A stretch of 64,000 nt of DNA from Pseudomonas sp. PSE14 (GCF_029203285.1 NZ_CP115669.1:3286001-3350000); one strand, 5' to 3'. Shown: positions 8,005-15,895, counted from the stretch's first letter. A program made the numbers and translations. The notes: generated from the letters alone by a model not told the origin.

Positions 8005-8760
8005 TCAGACGCCGCTGATCAGTTGGGCGTTGTCCACACGCAGCTCGGCGCCGCTGATGAAGCGCGACTCATCCGAGGCGAGGAACAGCACCACGTTGGC
8101 GATATCCCGCGGCGCGCACATGCGGTTCATCGGGTCGGCGTCGAGCGCCTCCTGGGGAATCGGCTGACCACCGGCCAGGGCCTGGGTCATGGGGGTGTTG
8201 ACGCCGTCCGGGTGCACGCTGTTGCAACGGATGCGGTAGCCCTGCTGCTTGCAGTGCACGGCAATGGAGCGGGTCATGGCCGCCACCGCGCCCTTGGAGG
8301 CGGAGTAGGCGCAGAACGCCGCCATGCCGCCCAGGGCTGCCACCGAGGACATGTTGACGATGGAGCCGCCGCCGGTTTCCTTCATCGCTTCGATGGCGTA
8401 CTTGCAGCCGAGGAAGTAACCGTCGCCATTGATGGTCTGCACCTTGCGCCACAGTTCCAGGCTGGTGTCCTCAATGCTGGCCACGGCCAGGATGGCGGCG
8501 TTGTTGACCAGCACATCGAGACGGCCGAAGCGCTCCACGGTGGTCTTGATCACGTGTTTCCAGTCGCTTTCGCTGGCGATGTCATGGCGGATGAACAGCG
8601 CGTTGTCGCCGATCTCGGCGGCCACGGCACGGCCGGCCTCTTCGTTGAGGTCGGTGATCACCACGCGGGCGCCTTCGGCGGCCAGCAGCAGGGCGTCCTC
8701 GCGACCGATGCCGCTGGCCGCGCCAGTTACGATGCAGACTTTGCCTTGAACTCGATTCAT
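8005..8760 (-). CDS. Short-chain dehydrogenase/reductase (SDR)
   Basis: 251 residues with T12-GAASGI-G19, NNAAI, catalytic Ser in SIVNMSSVAA and the YSASK YxxxK motif. The SVHPDGVNTPMTQAL region after the active site resembles that of 3-beta/17-beta-hydroxysteroid dehydrogenase-like SDRs. It is placed between the flavin-dependent ring dehydrogenase and the KshB-like reductase in one operon (12 bp after the previous stop, 6 bp before the next start). This suits an enzyme making the ketone on which the ring dehydrogenase acts; that is an inference. Confidence 0.87.
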   Translation of the reverse strand: MNRVQGKVCIVTGAASGIGREDALLLAAEGARVVITDLNEEAGRAVAAEIGDNALFIRHDIASESDWKHVIKTTVERFGRLDVLVNNAAILAVASIEDTSLELWRKVQTINGDGYFLGCKYAIEAMKETGGGSIVNMSSVAALGGMAAFCAYSASKGAVAAMTRSIAVHCKQQGYRIRCNSVHPDGVNTPMTQALAGGQPIPQEALDADPMNRMCAPRDIANVVLFLASDESRFISGAELRVDNAQLISGV

Positions 8761-8772
8761 GCTTGTTTTCCT

Positions 8773-10434
8773 TCAGGCGGTTTCAGGGATGGCGGCAGGC
8801 ACGCGGGACGCCGCATGGACGGCGGCGCGACGGCCGGAATACACACAGTCGGCGATGGACAGGCCGGATATGTAGAGGTTGGAGGCAACACCCACGGCGT
8901 TGCGGCCGGCGCTGTACAACCCCGGAATTGGCGTACCGGCGTTGTCCAGCACGCGGCCGCTGCGTTCGCAGATGCGCAGGCCGCCGAGGGTGATGGCCGG
9001 GCACGGGTAGAGCTTGCTGTCGACGGACAGGTCCAGGGCATACCAGGGGCCGTCGTCCAGGTCGGCGAGCATCGCCGGGGACTTGCCGAAGGCATCGGTA
9101 TGCTCGCCGCGGGCGGCGCGGCTGTATTCCTCGAGGGTGTGCCGCAAGTTCTCGGCCGGCACGCCGATGGCGCGGGCCAGGGCGGCAGGCGTATCGCCAC
9201 GGCGGCGGTTGAACAGCAGGTTGAGCAGCACCGGCAGGCGCTGGAACGACCAGACCTTGCCCGGCCCCACCTGGCGCAGGGATTCCTTGAGCAGCGTACG
9301 GTCGAGGATCAGGATGGCGCGGCCGCCCTGCTCTTCCACCATGGCGTGGCCGAGGGTGGCGCCGTAGACCTCTTCGTTGCAGTAGCGCTCGCCACGGGCG
9401 TTGACGATCACCCCACGGGCCCAGGCCAGCGGCGGGTTGATGAAGCGCCAGGCACTGATCTTTTCCAGGCGCTGTGCCGCGGCGCCCACGCCAAGTCCCA
9501 GGCGGATGCCGCTGCCGTCGCAACCCGGCGTGCCCAGGGGCAGCGCGGGCAGGTACTGCGGCGCATGCTCGGCGACCATCTCGCGGTTGAAGACGAAGCC
9601 GCCGGCACTGAGCAGCACGCCCTTGCGTGCGCGGATCAGGATCGGCTCGGCGTGATTCAGTTCGATACGGCGCAGCGCGGCGATCAGGCGCTCGGCCAGC
9701 GGCGGCGCGTAGGGATGCACGGCGGTGGCCATGCGCCCCAGCCAGGCATGGCGGCGCGCCGCCAGGCTGCCCGGCGGCAGGCGCCAGGCTTCGACGCCGA
9801 CCACGGCGCCGCTGGCATCCTGCACCAGCCGGCGCACCTGGCACTGGCTGTAGAGCTGCACGCCTTTTTCCTTGGCGGAGGCGCGCAAGGCACTGAACAG
9901 CGCCGCCCCGGACATGCCGGCACCCTTGGTGCGGTGCCCGCGCGGAGCCGGACGAGCCAGGCTGGCATAGGCCGGCACCGACTCGTTGCCCGAGTAGTAG
10001 AGGTAGTAGCGATCGCTCGGATAGGAGGTCTTGTGCGGCGGCACGCTGGCCTCGAAGCGCGCGCCGTGGCGCTCCAGCCAGGCCAGTTGCTCGACGCTGC
10101 GCTCGCAGAAATCGCGCAGGGTCTCGGCCTGCACGGCGTCGCCGACTTCGCCACGCAGGTAGCTGAACATGGAGTCTGCGTCGTCGTTGTAGCCGGCGCG
10201 GGCCTGGTACGGCGTACCGCCGCCGGCATAGACCACCCCGCCGCTGCGCGCGGTGGCGCCGCCACCGGTGAAGCGGTCCAGGGCCAGCACCTCGAGGCCG
10301 CGCTCGCGGGCCTCCAGGGCGGCGCAGGCACCGGCGCCGCCGAAGCCGACCACCAGCAGGTCGGTCTGCGCGTGCCAGTTCGGCTGCGCGCCCTCGCCCA
10401 TACGCAGCGGAGCGATCGGCCCGACGCCGTTCAT
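8773..10434 (-). CDS. FAD-dependent 3-ketosteroid dehydrogenase-like (delta4-KSTD type)
   Basis: A 553-residue flavoprotein of the fumarate reductase/KstD family. An N-terminal dinucleotide loop (LLVVGFGGAGA, about residues 26-36) is followed by a GGGATARSGGVVYAGGG segment. The C-terminal signature is GLYSAGRNAVGVASN then YISGLSIADCVYSGRRA. The Y-x-S-G arrangement there recalls the Tyr and Ser reported for delta4-(5alpha)-ketosteroid dehydrogenases rather than the YPGPG of delta1-KstD. The likely reaction is desaturation next to a ring ketone. The start at 10434 is 5 bp after the flavin reductase stop; an ATG at 10402 is possible but has no RBS. The long antisense frame on the plus strand is a shadow. 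Confidence 0.82.
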   Translation of the reverse strand: MNGVGPIAPLRMGEGAQPNWHAQTDLLVVGFGGAGACAALEARERGLEVLALDRFTGGGATARSGGVVYAGGGTPYQARAGYNDDADSMFSYLRGEVGDAVQAETLRDFCERSVEQLAWLERHGARFEASVPPHKTSYPSDRYYLYYSGNESVPAYASLARPAPRGHRTKGAGMSGAALFSALRASAKEKGVQLYSQCQVRRLVQDASGAVVGVEAWRLPPGSLAARRHAWLGRMATAVHPYAPPLAERLIAALRRIELNHAEPILIRARKGVLLSAGGFVFNREMVAEHAPQYLPALPLGTPGCDGSGIRLGLGVGAAAQRLEKISAWRFINPPLAWARGVIVNARGERYCNEEVYGATLGHAMVEEQGGRAILILDRTLLKESLRQVGPGKVWSFQRLPVLLNLLFNRRRGDTPAALARAIGVPAENLRHTLEEYSRAARGEHTDAFGKSPAMLADLDDGPWYALDLSVDSKLYPCPAITLGGLRICERSGRVLDNAGTPIPGLYSAGRNAVGVASNLYISGLSIADCVYSGRRAAVHAASRVPAAIPETA

Positions 10435-10439
10435 GGTTT

Positions 10440-10958
10440 TCAACCCGCGGCCGCCACGTTCACCGGTTGCACGGCGACGGCCGTGGTGTAGGTGCCGTTC
10501 ACGTAGATCAGCGGGGTGATGCGCGGGTTGTTGCGGATCTCGCGGATACGCCCGATGAAGATGGTGTGGGTGCCGTAGGTAAACTTGCCGTCCTGCTCGC
10601 AGATCACGCTGGACTGGGCGTCGGCCAGGTACGGCACGCCGCACTCGGAGGCGCGCCAGTCGCCGCTGGCGAAGCGGCCCTCGCCTTTCACCGGGCCACT
10701 GCACAGGTGTGACAGATGCTCCTGCTCCTGGCCGAGGATGTTCACGCAGAAGTCCGCGCCGGAATCCAGCACGCGGTGCAGCGAGGCGGTCTTGTTCACG
10801 CAGATCAGCAGCGACGGCGGCTCGGTCGACAGCGAATCGACGGCGGTGGCGGACATGGCGAAACGCTCGCTGCCATCGCTGGTGGTGATGATGGTCACCG
10901 ACTTGGCCAGCCGGCGCATCGCCTGGATCATGTCGGCTTTCAGATTGTCTTGGCTCAT
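10440..10958 (-). CDS. Flavin reductase, HsaB-like component of two-component monooxygenase
   Basis: 172 residues, the size of HsaB/HpaC-type flavin:NAD(P)H reductases. Seen: an N-terminal MRRLAKSVTIITTSDG segment, the MSATAVDSLSTEPPSLLICVN flavin-binding stretch and a GRIREIRNNP segment near the C-terminus. It should supply reduced FMN/FAD to a separate oxygenase. The HsaA-like gene at 11201, transcribed divergently, is the natural partner, and the luciferase-like protein at 12523 a second candidate. First gene of a four-gene minus-strand operon. Start at 10958 is preceded by AGCGAGGT; longer upstream frames have no start context. Operator copy 3 lies 74 bp upstream. Confidence 0.86.
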   Translation of the reverse strand: MSQDNLKADMIQAMRRLAKSVTIITTSDGSERFAMSATAVDSLSTEPPSLLICVNKTASLHRVLDSGADFCVNILGQEQEHLSHLCSGPVKGEGRFASGDWRASECGVPYLADAQSSVICEQDGKFTYGTHTIFIGRIREIRNNPRITPLIYVNGTYTTAVAVQPVNVAAAG

Positions 10959-11032
10959 CGCACGGGACCTCGCTGGGCTGGTTGGCTCTTGGTGTTGTGC
11001 GATGAATTCTGTGACCGGCCCCGGGCCGCAAC

Positions 11033-11050
11033 ATCGTCCGAGGGGACTAG
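11033..11050 (-). promoter_or_regulatory. Cluster operator copy 3 (upstream of the flavin reductase operon)
   Basis: Minus strand CTAGTCC-CCTC-GGACGAT, an exact consensus match ending 74 bp before the start codon at 10958. Its CTAG end lies in the palindrome GACTAGTC. Confidence 0.75.
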
Positions 11051-11080
11051 TCGCCCCGGCGTGCCGAAGCCTCGGTGGAT

Positions 11081-11098
11081 ATGGTCCGTTTGTAGGAT
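11081..11098 (+). promoter_or_regulatory. Weak operator-like site facing the HsaA-like gene
   Basis: ATGGTCC-GTTT-GTAGGAT matches 10 of the 14 consensus positions and is 102 bp before the start at 11201. This is suggestive only, and other weak matches would be expected by chance. Confidence 0.25.
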
Positions 11099-11200
11099 GT
11101 CGAGCCCGTTGTGCGTTGTTCAAATGCCCGTGAAGGCCCCTGCGTAGCTGCGCGGTGGGCAAGCGCAGGCCCTGCGGGGCGACCACAGGAGAACAACAAG

Positions 11201-12385
11201 ATGCTCGACCAGGATTTGATCCGCCAGCGCCTCCGCCAGCGCGCCCGCGAACTGGTGCCGGTGCTGCGCGAACGCGCCGCCGACGCCGCACGCCAGGGCC
11301 AGTTGCCGGAGGAAACCCTCCGTGATTTCCACGAAGCCGGCTTCTTCCGCATCCTCCAACCGGCGCGCTGGGAAGGCTACGAGCTGGAGCCCAAGGACTT
11401 CTTCGAAGTGCAGATGACCCTCGCCGAGGGCTGCATGTCGTCCGCCTGGGTACTGGGCGTGGTGGCCATCCACAACTGGCAGCTGGCGCTGTTCGATGAC
11501 CGCGCCGCGCAGGACGTCTGGGGCAAGGACTCCAGCGTGCTGATCTCCTCCTCTTATATGCCGGTGGGCAAGGTCACCCCGGTGGAAGGCGGCTTCCGCC
11601 TGTCCGGTCGCTGGGGCTTCTCCAGCGGCAGCAAGCACTGCCAGTGGGCCTTCCTCGGCGCCATGGTGCCGCCGAGCGAACCGGGCGGCGCGCCGGACTA
11701 CCGTACCTTCCTGGTGCCGCGCAGCGACTACCAGATCCTCGACAACTGGAACGTGATGGGCCTGGAAGCCACCGGCTCCCACGACGTGCTCGTCGAAGAC
11801 GCCTTCGTCCCCGACTACCGCACCCACCGCGCCCTCGACGGCTTCATGCAGAACAGCCCGGGCAATGCGGTGAACACCGCGCCGCTGTTCCGCCTGCCGT
11901 TCGGGCAGATCTTCGTGCGCGCGGTGTCTTCCTCGGCCATCGGCGCGCTGCAGGGCGCGGTAAACCTGTTCGTCGAGCACAACCGTGCCCGCGTCGGCGT
12001 CAACGATGGCCGCAAGATGGGCCAGGACCCGGGCGCCCAGCAGGCGCTGGCGGACGCCATGGTGGTGGCCGACGAGTGCCGCACCGTGCTGCTGCGCAAC
12101 TTCGAGTTGATGATGCAGCGCGCCCGTGACGGCGAGCCGCTGACCATGCCCGAGCGGGTGAAGATGCGCTACGACTCCGCCCTGGTGGCGGACAAGTGCG
12201 CCCGCGCAGCCGGCGCGCTGATGTTCAACAGCGGTGCCTCCACCATCTTCCGCGAGCACCCGATCAACCGCGCCTTCCGCGACATCCACACCGGTCGCGC
12301 GCACGTCGCCAACAGCCCGGCCAAGTACGCCTGGAACCTGGGCGGCGTGAGCATGGGCGCGGACTCCACGGACTTCTTCCTCTGA
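11201..12385 (+). CDS. Flavin-dependent monooxygenase, HsaA-like oxygenase component
   Basis: 394 residues, the same size as HsaA, the 3-HSA hydroxylase oxygenase of steroid ring degradation. The fold is acyl-CoA-dehydrogenase-like. Seen: EAGFFRILQPARWEGYELEP, the GCMSSAWVLGVVAIHNW stretch, GFRLSGRWGFSSGSKHCQW, and a C-terminal HPINRAFRDIHTGRAHVAN motif, all shared with HsaA, HpaH-type and related group D flavin monooxygenases. It should use reduced flavin and O2 to hydroxylate a phenol or ring. RBS AGGAGAA precedes the ATG at 11201. Divergent from the flavin reductase gene, its probable partner. Confidence 0.86.
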   Translation: MLDQDLIRQRLRQRARELVPVLRERAADAARQGQLPEETLRDFHEAGFFRILQPARWEGYELEPKDFFEVQMTLAEGCMSSAWVLGVVAIHNWQLALFDDRAAQDVWGKDSSVLISSSYMPVGKVTPVEGGFRLSGRWGFSSGSKHCQWAFLGAMVPPSEPGGAPDYRTFLVPRSDYQILDNWNVMGLEATGSHDVLVEDAFVPDYRTHRALDGFMQNSPGNAVNTAPLFRLPFGQIFVRAVSSSAIGALQGAVNLFVEHNRARVGVNDGRKMGQDPGAQQALADAMVVADECRTVLLRNFELMMQRARDGEPLTMPERVKMRYDSALVADKCARAAGALMFNSGASTIFREHPINRAFRDIHTGRAHVANSPAKYAWNLGGVSMGADSTDFFL

Positions 12386-12425
12386 CACTGCCCTCCGGGG
12401 CTCAAGAACCATCCGGCATTTCGGC

Positions 12426-12443
12426 GTAGTCCATTCGGGCGAT
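12426..12443 (+). promoter_or_regulatory. Cluster operator copy 6 (upstream of luciferase-like gene)
   Basis: Plus strand GTAGTCC-ATTC-GGGCGAT, two mismatches from consensus, ending 79 bp before the start at 12523. Position and orientation match copies 1, 3 and 4, which supports it despite the mismatches. Confidence 0.5.
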
Positions 12444-12522
12444 TCCGAGGTGCCGGCGAACACAGAACATGGTCCACGAGGCTGATCCCGTCGGCCAACA
12501 ATTCCAACAAGGGACGCATCCC

Positions 12523-13656
12523 ATGAAATTCTCTCTGATCTACGAAGCCCAGACCCTGGACAGCACCCGTGAAGGCGACCGTCGTGTCTTCGATGACACC
12601 GTCGAACAGGCCGTGCTGGCCGACAAGCTCGGCTTCGACACTTTCTGGTGCGTGGAGCACACCGCGCTGACCAACTACTCCCACATGTCCGCCCCGGAGA
12701 CCATGCTGGCCTTCGTCGCCGGCAAGACCGAGCGCATCGGCATCGGCCACGGCGTGGTCTGCCTGCCGCCGGCGATGAACCACCCGGTGAAGGTCGCCGA
12801 GCGCATCGCCACCCTCGACCTGCTGTCCAAGGGCCGCGTGCACTTCGGCGTCGGCAAGGGCGGCACCCAGCAGGAAGCCGGCACCTTCGGCTACGACCTG
12901 GCCACCCTGCAGCCGCAGATCGACGAAGCCATGTACCTCATCCCGAAGATGTTCGTGCAGGACGAGATCGAGCATAACGGCGAATACGTGAAGATCCCCA
13001 AGCGACCGATCCATCCCAAGCCCTATCAGGACCCGCACCCGCCGATGTACCTGGCCTGCACCAACACCGAGTCGCTGAAGAACGCCGGCGGCCGTGGCAT
13101 GGGTGCCCTGGTGCTGGGCTTCGGCGGCCCGGAAGAGATCGCCAAGAAAGTGGCCGTGTACCACGAAGCCTGGGACAACCGTGACGAAGCGGACCAGGTC
13201 GGCTTCCGCCCCAACCGCCACATCGCCGCGCTCTGCCCGGCCATCGTCCTGGACGACAACGAGAAGGCGCGCGCCATCGGTATCCGTGGCCAGCGCTACT
13301 TCATGGAATCCCTGGCCTACTGGTACGCCGGCGGCGAGCGCCCGGACCCGGCCAAGTGGCAGGACGACACCTTCGTCGACGGCAACGGCCAGGCGGTGAT
13401 CCGCTCGCGCTTCGCCTCCGAGGAAGTCTCCGTGGACTTCTCCGACCCGACCATGGCGATGATGAACCCCAACCACGCCTACGGCACCGTGAACGACTGC
13501 ATCGGCTACGTGCAGCGCCTGATCGACGCCGGCGCCGATGAAATCCTCTTCATCTGCCAGATGGGCACCGTGCCGCAGTGGGCGCAGCTGGAAACGCTGA
13601 AGAACATCGGCGAGAAGGTCATCCCCTACTTCCGCGACAAGGCCAGGAACGCCTGA
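12523..13656 (+). CDS. Luciferase-like (LLM) flavin monooxygenase
   Basis: 377 residues of the bacterial-luciferase-like TIM barrel family. Seen: MKFSLIYEAQTL at the N-terminus, FDTFWCVEHTAL with the family's EH pair, RIGIGHGVVCLPPAMNHPVKVAERIATLDLLSKGR broken by normal family variation, and the GVGKGG loop. Relatives take reduced FMN from a partner reductase and carry out Baeyer-Villiger, desulfonation or hydroxylation reactions; some are F420-dependent. The gene lies 137 bp after the HsaA-like gene with its own operator copy, so it appears co-regulated and may draw FMNH2 from the same reductase. The substrate is unknown. Confidence 0.83.
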   Translation: MKFSLIYEAQTLDSTREGDRRVFDDTVEQAVLADKLGFDTFWCVEHTALTNYSHMSAPETMLAFVAGKTERIGIGHGVVCLPPAMNHPVKVAERIATLDLLSKGRVHFGVGKGGTQQEAGTFGYDLATLQPQIDEAMYLIPKMFVQDEIEHNGEYVKIPKRPIHPKPYQDPHPPMYLACTNTESLKNAGGRGMGALVLGFGGPEEIAKKVAVYHEAWDNRDEADQVGFRPNRHIAALCPAIVLDDNEKARAIGIRGQRYFMESLAYWYAGGERPDPAKWQDDTFVDGNGQAVIRSRFASEEVSVDFSDPTMAMMNPNHAYGTVNDCIGYVQRLIDAGADEILFICQMGTVPQWAQLETLKNIGEKVIPYFRDKARNA

Positions 13657-13664
13657 TTCGAGGA

Positions 13665-13737
13665 TCCGACCCGCTCCTGGCGGGTCGGACAAGGGATGCA
13701 CTGCACGGGGCGGCGCCGGTTTCGGGCCGCCCCGTTT
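13665..13737. terminator. Two hairpins between convergent LLM and GYD genes
   Basis: First hairpin: 10-bp stem TCCGACCCGC / GCGGGTCGGA (13665-13674, 13680-13689). Second hairpin: 10-bp stem ACGGGGCGGC / GCCGCCCCGT (13705-13714, 13726-13735) followed by TTT on the plus strand. Together they probably end both convergent genes. Confidence 0.75.
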
Positions 13738-13747
13738 GCGCTTTGCC

Positions 13748-14038
13748 TCAGCGCATTGCGTCGATCAGCCCGCGGAACTCCTGCTCCGAGAAGCCGTGCA
13801 GGGTCTGCGTGCGGATGTTGCCCAGCGACGCCACCTTGAGCAGCAGTGTGGTGGCCACGTCTTCCGCGCCTTCCACGATCAGCACCATGTCGTAGCCGCC
13901 CGTCGTCCAGTAGGCGGCCTTTACCGAGATACCGAGTTGTTCGGCCATTGCCCGGAAGGCGGTGTAGCGGTCCGGCGAGTCCTTGACGTTGCGGATGCCC
14001 TGGTCGGTGAAATTCACCAGGGAAATGAAGGTAGCCAT
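13748..14038 (-). CDS. GYD-domain protein
   Basis: 96 residues. MATFISLVNFTDQGIRNVKDSP, a central TTGGYDMVLIVEG segment carrying the G-Y-D triad, and LGNIRTQTLHGFSEQEF are standard for the small GYD family of dimeric alpha/beta-barrel-like proteins. Their role is unknown, and they often lie beside oxygenase or detoxification genes. It is transcribed toward the LLM monooxygenase gene. No copy of the cluster operator was found upstream, so membership in that regulon is doubtful. Confidence 0.8.
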   Translation of the reverse strand: MATFISLVNFTDQGIRNVKDSPDRYTAFRAMAEQLGISVKAAYWTTGGYDMVLIVEGAEDVATTLLLKVASLGNIRTQTLHGFSEQEFRGLIDAMR

Positions 14039-14341
14039 GGTTCAGCTCCTGTCGAATGCAGCGGCGACGGTCGAGGGTGCGGAAGCCACTGCACCGGAAG
14101 AAGACCGCCACCCTTCCCGACGTGCATGCACGCGGCATCCCTGCCATCGCGAGCCACGTCGACCATCACCCATCCGACGACCTCCATAGAACAGGCTTAG
14201 CAGCCCCAGCGGGCCCTGCACGACCGCTGATCCGTTGCCCCAAGGGCGAGCGCCGAACGCCCACCTATACTTTTCAGCCCAGGGACCGGCCGTTGGCTCC
14301 CGCGGCCCGTCCAGACACCCAAGCCCACACGGAGAACGGAA
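14039..14341. other. Divergent intergenic region, GYD gene / peroxiredoxin
   Basis: About 300 bp between divergent starts. The only clear structure is the 12-bp perfect palindrome CGTGCATGCACG at 14121-14132, a possible regulator site. No gene, repeat or cluster operator was recognised. Confidence 0.5.
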
Positions 14342-14995
14342 ATGTCCCTACGAATAGGCGATGAAGCCCCCGACTTCAGCGCAGACAGCACCGAAGGCAC
14401 CCTGAACTTCCACCAGTGGATCGGCGATCACTGGGCGATCCTGTTTTCCCACCCGAAGGACTTCACCCCGGTCTGCACCACCGAACTGGGCTACGTGGCC
14501 CGCCTGAAACCGGAATTCGACAAGCGCAACACCAAGGTGGCGGGCCTGAGCATCGACCCGGTCAGCGATCACCACGCCTGGGTCGGCGACATCGCCGAAA
14601 CCCAGGGCCACGCCGTGAACTTCCCGTTGATCGGCGACGATGACCTGAAGGTGGCCAAGCTCTACGACATGATCCACCCCAACGCCAGCGGCGGCCCGCG
14701 CACGGCGGTGGACAATGCGACGGTGCGCTCGGTGTTCCTGATCGGCCCGGACAAGAAGATCAAGGCCACGCTCACCTACCCGATGAGCGCCGGACGCAAC
14801 TTCGACGAAATCCTCCGCCTGCTCGACGCCATCCAGCTCAACGCCAAGCACACGGTGGCGACGCCAGTGAACTGGAAGCCGGGCGACGATGTGATCATCC
14901 CGACCTCGGTGTCCAACGAAGACGCGCAGAAGAAGTACCCGCAAGGCTTCAAGACCCTCAAGCCGTATCTGCGGGTGGTCGCCCAGCCCAAGTGA
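14342..14995 (+). CDS. 1-Cys peroxiredoxin, Prx6/LsfA type
   Basis: 217 residues, the Prx6 length. The peroxidatic Cys is in the DFTPVCTTELG motif (about residue 46) and the C-terminal Prx6 extension (VNWKPGDDVIIPTSVSNE) is present. It reduces hydrogen peroxide and organic hydroperoxides in the cytoplasm. In Pseudomonas this type is known as LsfA. It sits beside an oxygenase cluster that could generate peroxide from uncoupled flavin oxygenases, but there is no sequence evidence of shared control. Confidence 0.9.
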   Translation: MSLRIGDEAPDFSADSTEGTLNFHQWIGDHWAILFSHPKDFTPVCTTELGYVARLKPEFDKRNTKVAGLSIDPVSDHHAWVGDIAETQGHAVNFPLIGDDDLKVAKLYDMIHPNASGGPRTAVDNATVRSVFLIGPDKKIKATLTYPMSAGRNFDEILRLLDAIQLNAKHTVATPVNWKPGDDVIIPTSVSNEDAQKKYPQGFKTLKPYLRVVAQPK

Positions 14996-15042
14996 CGCCC
15001 TCGGCCCCCCCGGAAGCGGGAGGAAGGCGCTTCACCGGCCGG

Positions 15043-15060
15043 CTAGTCCGCACAGACGAT
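15043..15060 (+). promoter_or_regulatory. Cluster operator copy 4 (upstream of EthD gene)
   Basis: Plus strand CTAGTCC-GCAC-AGACGAT, one mismatch from consensus, ending 75 bp before the start at 15136. It joins the EthD gene to the catabolic cluster across the intervening peroxiredoxin. Confidence 0.65.
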
Positions 15061-15135
15061 GGCGCCGGCCGGCACCCCATGCATGGTTGCAACTCTTCGC
15101 CCGAACGGGTCATGTCGAGAACGAGGAGCTTTGCC

Positions 15136-15837
15136 ATGCAGAAGGTCATCTATCTACTTTGGCGTGACAGTCGCACCGACGCCGAGGATTTCTTCCGGCA
15201 GCTGCGCACGGAGCTGACCGATCGTCTGGTCCGCCTGGGTGCGCACAACGTGCAACTCAACCTGGATGACGCCGACGTGCGCCCGGCCGACGGCCTGCGC
15301 CAGGAACAGGCCGGCGCGCTGCCGCACGCGGTGGTGAGCTTCTGGCTCGACAGCGCCGTGGGCGAATTCCGCCGCCCGTACGACGAGGCGCTGCAGGCTG
15401 CCTGCTCACGGATCGCCGGCTACCTGGTCTGCGAATCGGTGCCGATCCCCAATACCCGCTTCCCCGCCCAGGCCGGCCAGCGCACCCACGGTTTCTCCCA
15501 GCTGGCCTTCCTGCAACTGCCGCCGCGCCTGACGCACACGGCCTGGCTGGACATCTGGCAGAACCACCACATGCGGGTCGCCATCGATACCCAGGACAAC
15601 TTCCTCTACGTGCAGAACCTGGTGGTGCAGGTGCTGACCCCCGGCGCCACGCCCCTGGCGGCAATCGTCGAGGAATGCTTCCCGCCGGCAGCGATGACTG
15701 ACCCGATGGCCTTCTTCGACGCTCCGGGCGACGAGGAGAAGTTCCAGCGCAACCTGGCGATGATGATGGACAGCTGCCAGCGCTTCATCGACTTCGACCA
15801 GTTGGGCGTGGTGCTCACCAGCCAGTACACGCTCTAA
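15136..15837 (+). CDS. EthD-domain protein
   Basis: 233 residues from the ATG at 15136, which has GAGGAG 6 nt upstream; the longer open frame from 14992 is not supported. An N-terminal MQKVIYLLWRD strand and a second half with W-QNHHMRVAIDT and VQNLVVQVLTPG fit the dimeric alpha-beta barrel EthD fold, probably in two repeats. EthD proteins accompany oxygenase clusters, for example in ether degradation, and their catalytic role is unclear. The upstream operator copy ties it to the cluster to the left. Confidence 0.75.
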   Translation: MQKVIYLLWRDSRTDAEDFFRQLRTELTDRLVRLGAHNVQLNLDDADVRPADGLRQEQAGALPHAVVSFWLDSAVGEFRRPYDEALQAACSRIAGYLVCESVPIPNTRFPAQAGQRTHGFSQLAFLQLPPRLTHTAWLDIWQNHHMRVAIDTQDNFLYVQNLVVQVLTPGATPLAAIVEECFPPAAMTDPMAFFDAPGDEEKFQRNLAMMMDSCQRFIDFDQLGVVLTSQYTL

Positions 15838-15895
15838 CGTCGCACTCCGGGCGGCGCCCAGGCTCCGCCCCTTCGCGGCTGCCATACTCAATGGC

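Noticed and set aside
6859-10491. A 1210-residue plus-strand open frame
   Set aside because: It is antisense to three genes with clear motifs (KshB-like, SDR, KSTD-like). GC-rich third positions create such frames; composition is His/Gly/Ala-rich without a fold.
11047-11064. An additional operator copy CTAGTCG-CCCC-GGCGTGC facing the HsaA-like gene
   Set aside because: Only the first half matches; the second half has too many mismatches to count.
12169-13701. A 510-residue minus-strand frame across the LLM gene
   Set aside because: Antisense to the luciferase-like gene, which has a good RBS and family motifs.
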